10,515 nucleotides of DNA, taken from contig JAJZCU010000035.1 in assembly GCA_021828935.1 (NCBI GenBank), positions 1 to 10,515 of the forward strand, in the 5' to 3' direction. The notes beneath the pieces were generated by a model, which worked only from the letters and a program-made list of their open reading frames with translations, was not told the origin of the DNA and searched no databases. Positions 1 to 5,507 of this stretch are shown here, piece after piece. Source of the stretch: Planctomycetota bacterium. Lineage in GTDB: Bacteria; Planctomycetota; Phycisphaerae; WQYP01. A program made the translations under genes and the position numbers. Position 1 is the first letter of the stretch, and every line of letters starts with the position of its first letter.

Positions 1-900
1 GGTTAGCAGGAATACCGTCACGCCGGTATCGCGCAGGGCTTGGAGCGTGGGAATCGGCGGCACATCTTTGGCCGGCAGAATTAACGCGGGTTTCAAGGTT
101 TCCAAAAACACGGTGATGGCAGTGCGGGCGGCGCCCAGCGACGGCAGGTCCAGGCTGCAGCCTTGTTGCAGGCCACATTCCAGAATGGTCAGAGCCTCAT
201 CAAGCGTGGCGACATTGGTGGCCACCGAGCTGCTGCGCTTGGTGGCGTAAAAAAAGTGCAGAACCGGATGGGTCAGATGATTCTCGCCCAGGCCGGCCAG
301 CATGGGTATTAAAGAAACCAGGTGGGGCGAAAGGGCGCTGGTGTCGGCGCCGTTCCATGAACGCTCAATGATTTCCGCGGGCGTGCGCCCCAGGCTCCAG
401 ATGCACAACGACAATTGGCGTTTTTGCGTCGCGGCGGAGACCAGCGGCACAATGAACCCAATGGCCAGTCCAAAGAACAGAAACCCGCTGCCGGCGGCGA
501 AATCGGCGGCAATTTCCCAAAGTCTTCCCACGGGCTGGTAGCCGCCGGCGCCGAGCGTAAAAATGGCGCCCCCGGCAAAATAGAAGCGGTGAAAGATGCT
601 GGCGGGAAGGCCGGTATTGCTGTTAATGATGCTCTGGCTGGTGGCGTTAAATATCAGTCCCCACGCGGCCCAGATGCCCGCCACCCACAGGCCCGTGAGG
701 AGCACCACCGCCGCCAGGCCGGTAAGGGTCAAAACCCGTCGCGAACCACAGCGCCAGCGGAGGGCCAGGGCCACGCGTCCGGTGTAGCCGCAAACGCGCC
801 GGGTCAACGGGCCGCCGCCTTCCAAAAACGTCGTCCACGCGATGTCGGTGAGGACCAGCAGCAGCAGCAAAATTCCGATTACGCCGCAGGCGATGCGCAT
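1..900 (-). CDS. Ion-channel-like (two-TM potassium channel type) membrane protein, C-terminus beyond window
   Basis: An open frame on the minus strand runs 300 codons from ATG at 900 to the left edge without a stop. What is seen: a hydrophobic helix at about residues 2-22, a second at 57-82, a re-entrant-looking stretch at 100-125 containing TLGAGGYQP, and a third helix at about 132-156, followed by a mainly soluble region of at least 140 residues. The order TM, pore loop with TxGxG, then TM matches the pore of the Ion_trans_2 potassium channel family, with TLGAG in place of the usual TVGYG filter. The soluble tail is probably cytoplasmic and regulatory. The start is supported by GGGGAA about five bases upstream. 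It lies 15 bp after the DsbA-like gene, so co-transcription is likely. Ion selectivity cannot be judged from the altered filter. The channel fold is a fairly confident family call; the transported ion is unknown. Confidence 0.72.
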   Translation of the reverse strand, partial: MRIACGVIGILLLLLVLTDIAWTTFLEGGGPLTRRVCGYTGRVALALRWRCGSRRVLTLTGLAAVVLLTGLWVAGIWAAWGLIFNATSQSIINSNTGLPASIFHRFYFAGGAIFTLGAGGYQPVGRLWEIAADFAAGSGFLFFGLAIGFIVPLVSAATQKRQLSLCIWSLGRTPAEIIERSWNGADTSALSPHLVSLIPMLAGLGENHLTHPVLHFFYATKRSSSVATNVATLDEALTILECGLQQGCSLDLPSLGAARTAITVFLETLKPALILPAKDVPPIPTLQALRDTGVTVFLLT

Positions 901-915
901 GAATGTTCCCCAAAA

Positions 916-1509
916 TTAGACTTGATCAGCTCCGGTTCGGCTTGGGCTTCCGGCGTCGGGGCCCGCCGGGCCTCGGGGGCCCGGTACCTTAAGCAGGGCT
1001 TCAACGAGCGTGGCCTGTTGATAGCCCGCGTGACGACGACCGTTGATAAAAAATGTTGGCGTGCCGTTGACGCCGCTGCGCATGCCGTCGGCGAAGTTGT
1101 CCTGTACTTTCTGTCGGTAGCGCGCCGTGTCCAGCGCCGTTTGCAAGGCCGCGGTGTCCAACGAAAGTCCGGCCGCAATTTCGAGGATGATTGCCGCGTT
1201 GAGTTGCCGCTGCCGCGCGAACAGGGCGTCGTGCATTTCCCAAAATACGTGGTGTTCGGCGGCGAATTCCGAGGCCTCTGCCGCCGGACGGGCCAGCGGA
1301 TGCACTTTGCTTAATGGAAAATGTCGGTAGACCACCAGCAGATCGTCCCCGAACTGTTCTCTGATGCCGGCCACAATCGGAACCGCCGCCGCGCAGTGCG
1401 GGCACTGAAAATCGCCATATTCCACCAGCGTCAGCGGGGCATCGGGTCGGCCCAACGCATGGTCGGCGGAATTCACAGGCGTTTTGAGCCGTCCTTGAAT
1501 GATGGCCAT
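916..1509 (-). CDS. DsbA-family thiol:disulfide oxidoreductase (cytoplasmic, CPHC)
   Basis: This 197-residue protein has a thioredoxin-fold active site, C36-P-H-C39, inside EYGDFQCPHC. A helical insertion follows at about 75-140, and the cis-proline loop GVNGTPTFFING carries P151. This is the layout of the DsbA/Thioredoxin_4 group (PF13462-like). No signal peptide or membrane segment is visible, so it probably acts in the cytoplasm, reducing or isomerising disulfides or recycling a partner such as the peroxiredoxin encoded just upstream. The last 25 residues are rich in Pro, Gly and Ala and are probably disordered. The ATG lies 2 bp after the peroxiredoxin stop (TAA-CC-ATG) with no strong Shine-Dalgarno, which points to translational coupling. 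Family is clear; substrate is inferred from neighbours only. Confidence 0.88.
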   Translation of the reverse strand: MAIIQGRLKTPVNSADHALGRPDAPLTLVEYGDFQCPHCAAAVPIVAGIREQFGDDLLVVYRHFPLSKVHPLARPAAEASEFAAEHHVFWEMHDALFARQRQLNAAIILEIAAGLSLDTAALQTALDTARYRQKVQDNFADGMRSGVNGTPTFFINGRRHAGYQQATLVEALLKVPGPRGPAGPDAGSPSRTGADQV

Positions 1510-1511
1510 GG

Positions 1512-2021
1512 TTATCGCGCCCCGCGCGGCCGGGCCAGTTGCTCCAGCGCCGCGAAAATGCCATCGGCGCCGGGATTCTCACCGATGGGCGAAACGAAGC
1601 TCCAGCGGATTTTCCCCTGGTCATCAATAACAAACAATGCCCGTTCGCAGATGCCGTCATCAGGCCGGTACACCCCATATTGCCGCGCCACCTGACCGTG
1701 CGGATGGAAATCCGACAACAAGGGGAAAAACAAATTGCGCTGCTGACGGTAGGCTCCGTGGCACCAGACGCCGTCCACGGATATCGCCAGTAGATGCGCA
1801 CGGTGGGCGGAAAACTGTTCCTCCATTTCGTTATAAACCGCGAGCTGGTCGCCACAGACCGGGCTGAAATCGGCGGGATAGAACGCCAGCACCACCGGCC
1901 GGCCACGCAGTTCGCTTAAGCGCACGGTTTTATCAACGGCGGCGGGCAACGTAAAATCAGGGGCGATGGTCCCCTGGGGCAGGGCGCTGGTTGGCGGCGT
2001 GGGCGCGGGTGTCATGGCCAT
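1512..2021 (-). CDS. Peroxiredoxin (AhpC/TSA family, AhpE-like)
   Basis: The 169-residue protein carries the peroxiredoxin signature PxxxSxxC as P49-A-D-F-S53-P-V-C56, where C56 is the peroxidatic cysteine. R127 in CERALFVID is the likely conserved arginine of the active site. It would reduce hydrogen peroxide or organic hydroperoxides in the cytoplasm. Other cysteines are C87 (DGVWCHGAY) and C125. Either could be a resolving cysteine, or the enzyme may be 1-Cys and need an external thiol, for which the DsbA-like protein 2 bp downstream is a natural candidate. The N-terminus (about 16 residues) is rich in Pro, Thr and Ala. The start at 2021 is chosen because GGAG (2033-2030) lies eight bases upstream; a second ATG two codons later is too far away. 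It is the first gene of the cluster with the DsbA-like and channel genes. Confidence 0.9.
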   Translation of the reverse strand: MAMTPAPTPPTSALPQGTIAPDFTLPAAVDKTVRLSELRGRPVVLAFYPADFSPVCGDQLAVYNEMEEQFSAHRAHLLAISVDGVWCHGAYRQQRNLFFPLLSDFHPHGQVARQYGVYRPDDGICERALFVIDDQGKIRWSFVSPIGENPGADGIFAALEQLARPRGAR

Positions 2022-2107
2022 GGGGTTTTCTCCGTGTAGTTCTTTGGTCTCACAGTATGTTCATGCATCGACGCTTCCGGGGGGGGCGCCGGCGCATCAG
2101 GCCGACC

Positions 2108-2137
2108 ATAATAGGCGGGACACGGGCGCTGGGCCAG
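2108..2137 (-). promoter_or_regulatory. Weak candidate promoter for the peroxiredoxin cluster
   Basis: In the 139-bp gap between the GH43 gene and the peroxiredoxin gene, the minus strand has a -10-like TATTAT (2113-2108) with a poor -35 (CTGGCC, 18-bp spacer). The rest of the gap (2022-2107, 2138-2160) shows only the ribosome binding site and a C-run, with no gene. The gap size suggests a separate promoter, but the -35 match is weak. Confidence 0.2.
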
Positions 2138-2160
2138 ACGGACCGGCAACAGAGGCGCTG

Positions 2161-3150
2161 CTACAGACATCGGGCCACGCGCGGGCCAGCGGGCGTCCAC
2201 AGCAGCGGGTCGATGCACATCTGCCGCGCGGTCATCGCCGAATCCCAGGCGTGGTACACCATGTAATCTTGCCCGGCATGTGAAAGCAGCGAGCAATGGC
2301 CGGGGCCAATGACCTGGTTTTTAATGGTGCGCAGCACGCGCGGGCCGTTTCGTCCGCCGGCGCAATCCCATGGGCCCAGCGGATGGTCCGCCACCAAATA
2401 ATCAACGCCATAGGTGTCGTTCTGAAAGTTGCCGCCGCTGTAGAAACAGTAGTATTTGTTATCATGGCGGATCACCACGGGGCCCTCCAGCGTGTACCAA
2501 TCAAGCACCTGTCCATACATGCTGCGCTGCCCTTGGAACATCTGCCACGGGTAGCGGGCGCGGGCCGCGGTCGTCGGCGTCCCGGCCAGTTGTGTGGGCG
2601 ATACCATTTTATCAACCAATAATGCGGTGCCGGCCTGGGCATCGCCGGGACGATCCAAAAAATCCGCCGCATAAAAAAAGTACCGTTGGCCATCGGCGTC
2701 CTGAAAGGCGTGGCCATCAATTGCGAACGGTACGCTGCGCGGATCCGTCAGCGGGGCGCCGGTGTCCGTGTATGGACCGTCGGGCTGGTCGCTGGCGGCC
2801 ACGCGCAGGCAGAAGCGCGGCGTGCCGCCGGGCGGATGGGCGCCCGCCGAATAGTACAAATAGAACCGACCATCAAACTTGGTAACTTCCGGCGCCCAGA
2901 TCATGCTGTGGCGGATATCCGAGTGCGGCCGCAGGGCGTGGCCGGCAGCCTGCCAATCAGAAAGCGTGCGTGATTTTAATAAGGGTATCACACGGTCGGG
3001 ATTGGCGGCCCAGTTAATGTCATGGCCTTCGGTGCCCACGGCGTAAAACGTGGCGTCGTGTTCAAAGACAAACGGATCGGCGAAATAGGGCTGGTAGACT
3101 GGGTTCTGGAAAAATGGCCCAGTGGTGGTGGGCGGACCGGCAGTGACCAT
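2161..3150 (-). CDS. Glycoside hydrolase family 43-type enzyme
   Basis: From ATG at 3150 the protein has 329 residues, the size of a single five-bladed beta-propeller GH43 catalytic domain. The three acidic residues expected of the family are visible in order: D25 in YFADPFV (general base), D145 in AIDGHAF (pKa modulator) and E222 in LEGPVV (general acid). H285 in GPGHCS fits the central conserved histidine. Family members cleave arabinose- or xylose-containing side chains or oligosaccharides with inversion; the exact substrate cannot be told here. No signal peptide is seen, so it would act on imported oligosaccharides in the cytoplasm. The frame opens further upstream to a TTG at 3312, but ATG 3150 has GGAG seven bases before it and leaves almost no extra sequence before the first blade. 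The gene is divergent from hpnR, with no transporter or other sugar gene nearby. Confidence 0.85.
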   Translation of the reverse strand: MVTAGPPTTTGPFFQNPVYQPYFADPFVFEHDATFYAVGTEGHDINWAANPDRVIPLLKSRTLSDWQAAGHALRPHSDIRHSMIWAPEVTKFDGRFYLYYSAGAHPPGGTPRFCLRVAASDQPDGPYTDTGAPLTDPRSVPFAIDGHAFQDADGQRYFFYAADFLDRPGDAQAGTALLVDKMVSPTQLAGTPTTAARARYPWQMFQGQRSMYGQVLDWYTLEGPVVIRHDNKYYCFYSGGNFQNDTYGVDYLVADHPLGPWDCAGGRNGPRVLRTIKNQVIGPGHCSLLSHAGQDYMVYHAWDSAMTARQMCIDPLLWTPAGPRVARCL

Positions 3151-3429
3151 CGCGAGACTCCAAGTAAAGCGGTTCAACGTTTCCAAGCCCAAATGCGAGG
3201 CTGGGATATATTGCGCCAACCACCGTCCGAATGAAATACGACGACGGTCAAACGAAAGGCGGAAAATTCGCAAAATGGGATAGGCGGGTATTAAAACCCC
3301 TGCTTTATGCAAAACTGCCCAAAATAATCCCGCCAGCCATTGCCCCCGCCCCGTTAGCCGTTACGATACGCCAAACGCCGTACGCGGTCAGGGGTCTGCC
3401 CGTTTATTCGCGATTTTCGGAGCGCCATC
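3151..3429. other. Divergent intergenic region between GH43 gene and hpnR
   Basis: These 279 bp separate two divergent start codons. They hold the GH43 ribosome binding site (GGAG, minus strand, just right of 3157), an AT-richer stretch at about 3200-3320 including a minus-strand ATATATC, and the candidate hpnR promoter listed separately. The residues encoded by an upstream extension of the GH43 frame do not look like part of that domain. No RNA gene or repeat was recognised. Confidence 0.5.
3340..3367 (+). promoter_or_regulatory. Candidate hpnR promoter
   Basis: TTGCCC (3340-3345) and TACGAT (3362-3367) are separated by 16 bp, each matching four of six sigma-70 consensus bases. Transcription would start about 55 bases before the hpnR ATG. 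This is a by-eye match with no other support. Confidence 0.28.
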
Positions 3430-4941
3430 ATGAAGGTATTTCTTGTACACCCAAGTACGTTGATGTATGCAGAAGTTTATCTGCGATTGGAACCGCTGGG
3501 CCTGGAGTGCATTGCCGCCGCCGTGCGCCAGGCGGGGCATGAGGTCCGGCTGATCGATTTGCAGGTGTTTAATCACGCCGAATTCAAACGGGAATTGCTG
3601 GCGTTTCGTCCGGACGCGGTGGGCTTTTCCTTGAACTATCTGGCCAATGTGCCGGAAGTTATTGACTTGGCCAAGCTGGTGAAGGAACAGCTCAAAGACG
3701 CGTTTGTGTTTACCGGTGGCCACAGCGGTTCATTTATTGTGGACGAATTGTTTGAACATGCCGCCGGCGCTCTGGACGCCATTATCACCGGCGAAGGGGA
3801 GCTGGCCGCGCCGCAGATGCTCAACGCGGCGCCCAATGTGGAAGGTCTGCCGGGGGTGGCCACGCCCCGGCGCAAGGGGCCGCGCAGCCCGCTGGTGGAA
3901 AATATTGATCTCATCCGGCCTGCGCGCGATTTGACCCGCCGCCGTCACAAATATTTTATTGGCGAACTGGACCCCTGCGCCAGCATTGAATTTTCCCGCG
4001 GCTGCCCCTGGGATTGCTCGTTCTGTTCAGCCTGGACTTTTTACGGTCGTTCGTACCGCAAAGCCAGCGCGGGCGTCATTGCCGAAGAGTTGGCGGGCGT
4101 GCGCGAGCCCAGCCTGTTTATCGTCGATGACGTGGCGTTTGTGCATCCTGAGCATGGCATGGGCATCGCGGACGAAATTGAACGGCAAAAAATTAAGAAG
4201 CGTTATTATTTGGAAACCCGCTGCGACGTGCTCATACGCAATCAGGAAGTCTTTGCGCGGTGGGCGAAGCTGGGGCTGGCGTATATGTTTTTGGGATTGG
4301 AAAGCCTGGATGGCGAACAGCTGAAGATGTTCCGCAAGCGGGTGACGCCCAACCAGAACTTTGAGGCGCTGGATATCGCCCGCAAGCTCAAGATTGATGT
4401 CGCCATTAACTTGATAACCGATCCGAACTGGGACCACGCCGATTTCCAGCGGGCCCGCGATTGGGCCGCCAAAGTCCCGGAAATCGTCCACATGACTGTG
4501 GCCACGCCGTACCCCGGCACGGAACTGTTTTATCAGAACCAGCGGGCCCTGACTTCCACCGATTATCGCCTGTATGACATTCAACACGCCGTCATGGCCA
4601 CCAAGCTGCCGCTGAATGAATTTTATGAGGAATTGGTGCGCACCCAGGAAATTATCAACCGTAAATTCATGGGCTGGAAGACCGCCGTCGCCGTGTCGCG
4701 CATCATTGCCGGGCAGCTGATTCACGGGCAGACCAACTTCCTGAAGATGCTGTTTCGGTTTAAATCTGTTTATAACCCCAAGCGGCAATTTGCGGATCAT
4801 TCGCAGCCGGTGAAGTACCACATGCGTCGGCCGGAGGATTATCCCAAGATTCCGTCGATGACCGACGTACTGGTGCATTTGCCGGTGACCAAACCGGCCA
4901 AGCCCAAGGCGGCGCCGGCGGCGGTCGGGGCGCCCGGGTGA
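3430..4941 (+). CDS. hpnR: Hopanoid C-3 methylase HpnR (B12-binding radical SAM)
   Basis: The protein has 503 residues. A cobalamin-binding-like domain occupies about 1-140 (starts MKVFLVHPS, with GGHSGS near 96-101 and GEGE at 121-124). A radical SAM domain follows, with the cluster motif C192-xxx-C196-xx-C199 in RGCPWDCSFCSAW, and then a conserved C-terminal region to about 475. Stretches such as RLEPLGLE, LDPCASIEFSRGCPWDCSFC, FIVDDVAF, YMFLGLES, DYRLYDIQHAV and GQTNF match my memory of HpnR, which methylates hopanoids at C-3 with SAM and cobalamin. The last about 20 residues are a Lys/Pro/Ala-rich tail. The start has GGAG seven bases upstream. It stands alone: no squalene-hopene cyclase or other hpn gene is in the window, so hopanoid synthesis would have to be encoded elsewhere. 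If not HpnR itself, it is a close relative in the B12-radical SAM lipid-methylase group. Confidence 0.86.
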   Translation: MKVFLVHPSTLMYAEVYLRLEPLGLECIAAAVRQAGHEVRLIDLQVFNHAEFKRELLAFRPDAVGFSLNYLANVPEVIDLAKLVKEQLKDAFVFTGGHSGSFIVDELFEHAAGALDAIITGEGELAAPQMLNAAPNVEGLPGVATPRRKGPRSPLVENIDLIRPARDLTRRRHKYFIGELDPCASIEFSRGCPWDCSFCSAWTFYGRSYRKASAGVIAEELAGVREPSLFIVDDVAFVHPEHGMGIADEIERQKIKKRYYLETRCDVLIRNQEVFARWAKLGLAYMFLGLESLDGEQLKMFRKRVTPNQNFEALDIARKLKIDVAINLITDPNWDHADFQRARDWAAKVPEIVHMTVATPYPGTELFYQNQRALTSTDYRLYDIQHAVMATKLPLNEFYEELVRTQEIINRKFMGWKTAVAVSRIIAGQLIHGQTNFLKMLFRFKSVYNPKRQFADHSQPVKYHMRRPEDYPKIPSMTDVLVHLPVTKPAKPKAAPAAVGAPG

Positions 4942-4950
4942 TTGTGATCC

Positions 4951-5034
4951 GCGACGGTCATTTACCGCCGCGGTTTTGGTTGCGGCTCCACTGTGCTTTA
5001 TTAAATTGTAACAACCGTCGCGACGAAACCGCGG
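4951..5034. repeat. Two crossed inverted repeats downstream of hpnR
   Basis: GCGACGGT (4951-4958) is the exact complement of ACCGTCGC (5014-5021), and CCGCGGTTT (4968-4976) is the exact complement of AAACCGCGG (5026-5034). The order is A-B-A'-B', so the RNA could form either hairpin or both as a pseudoknot. The AT-rich segment 4997-5013 lies in the loop. There is no T-run after the second arm, so it is not a classical terminator. It starts 10 bp after the hpnR stop. Confidence 0.5.
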
Positions 5035-5056
5035 ATGACGCGGATAACCGGATAAC
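5031..5056. repeat. Degenerate 9-bp direct repeats
   Basis: GCGGATGAC, GCGGATAAC and CGGATAAC follow one another directly at 5031-5039, 5040-5048 and 5049-5056. The run is short and may be chance or the remnant of a dispersed repeat. Confidence 0.35.
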
Positions 5057-5064
5057 ACGGCGTA

Positions 5065-5135
5065 ATGGGGGGTGGCCATCCTGGCCGGCGAATCGCACGC
5101 ATGCCACTATGTATCAAATCTTGGCGTAGACATAA
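5065..5135 (+). repeat. REPIN/MITE-like element, copy 1 (right arm missing)
   Basis: This copy begins ATGGGGGGTGG, followed by the left-arm hairpin GGCCATCCTGGCC (5074-5086) and the core with ATCGCACGCATGCC and ATCAAATCTTGGCGTAGAC. It then stops and joins copy 2 directly. Compared with copy 3 it lacks the right arm with CGGGCTGGAAGCCCACC. The core is nearly identical to copy 3. Confidence 0.75.
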
Positions 5136-5235
5136 ATGGGGGGCGGCCATCCTGGCCGCCATATCCACACATGCCGTTTGGGGACTAAATCTTGGTGGAG
5201 ACGCAACCGCGCCGGGCTGGAAGCCCACCCCCCAT
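5136..5235 (+). repeat. REPIN/MITE-like element, copy 2 (complete, 100 bp)
   Basis: This copy runs from ATGGGGGGCGG to CCACCCCCCAT, so its outer 11 bp form an inverted repeat with one mismatch. Inside each end lies a small hairpin: GGCCATCCTGGCC (5145-5157) at the left and GGGCTGGAAGCCC at the right (5213-5225). The core differs from copies 1 and 3 at several positions (for example GGGGACTAAATCTTGGTGGAG), which suggests it is an older or separately diverged copy. Confidence 0.78.
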
Positions 5236-5334
5236 AAAGGGGTGGCCATCCTGGCCGACGGATCGCACGCATGCCGTTTGGTATCAAATCTTGGCGTAGA
5301 CGCAACCACGCCGGGCTGGAAGCCCACCCCCCAT
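5236..5334 (+). repeat. REPIN/MITE-like element, copy 3
   Basis: The copy has the left arm GGGTGGCCATCCTGGCCG (5240-5257), the core, and the right arm CGGGCTGGAAGCCCACCC (5312-5329). The reverse complement of the right arm matches the left arm at 14 of 18 positions. It abuts copy 2 almost directly, and its last 17 bases are repeated further downstream. No transposase gene is in the window. Confidence 0.78.
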
Positions 5335-5385
5335 GGAAGCCCACCCCCCATGGAAGCCCACCCCCCATGGAAGCTTACACCCCAT
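5318..5385 (+). repeat. 17-bp tandem repeat, four units
   Basis: GGAAGCCCACCCCCCAT occurs three times without change (5318-5334, 5335-5351, 5352-5368). A fourth unit, GGAAGCTTACACCCCAT (5369-5385), has changes. The first unit is the end of element copy 3, so the array looks like local amplification of the element's terminus, probably by replication slippage. Confidence 0.92.
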
Positions 5386-5507
5386 ATAGCTTGGTACGCA
5401 GTGGCGGCTTCCACGCCGGTCAGGCCCGCGTTGCGATAACTCACCTGAGCCTGTGCATGGCGCGTCGTGGATTCGACATCTGGGCAGTGTCCCCGCATAA
5501 TCAGGAC

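Larger units (their letters stand above)
4942..5507. other. Repeat-rich intergenic stretch between hpnR and the Ppx/GppA gene
   Basis: About 566 bp without a supportable gene. In order it contains crossed inverted repeats (4951-5034), short degenerate direct repeats of the type GCGGATAAC (5031-5056), three copies of a hairpin-ended element (5065-5334), a 17-bp tandem repeat (5318-5385), and about 120 bp of unremarkable sequence before the chosen start at 5508. Open frames crossing it in several phases give Trp/Gly/Pro-rich peptides that merely translate the repeats. Confidence 0.7.

Noticed and set aside
415..1314. A 299-residue plus-strand open frame
   Set aside because: It lies antisense to the channel and DsbA-like genes, which have clear family motifs. 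Its peptide is Arg/Ala/Gly/Gln-rich without any recognisable domain, as expected for a shadow in GC-rich DNA.
3151..3312. Upstream extension of the GH43 gene to 3312
   Set aside because: The start would be TTG without a ribosome binding site, while ATG 3150 has GGAG at good spacing and sits just before the first propeller blade.
4027..5079. A 350-residue minus-strand open frame
   Set aside because: It is antisense to hpnR, including the radical SAM core, and runs into the repeats. No domain pattern is visible.
5065..5385. CRISPR array
   Set aside because: The units are not uniform repeats with unique spacers. The copies are contiguous, of unequal length, and no cas gene is near.
5001..5498. 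Minus-strand frames with repeated Gly/Trp/Pro peptides such as LPWGVGF
   Set aside because: They only translate the 17-bp array and the hairpin elements. The peptide periodicity follows from the DNA repeat.
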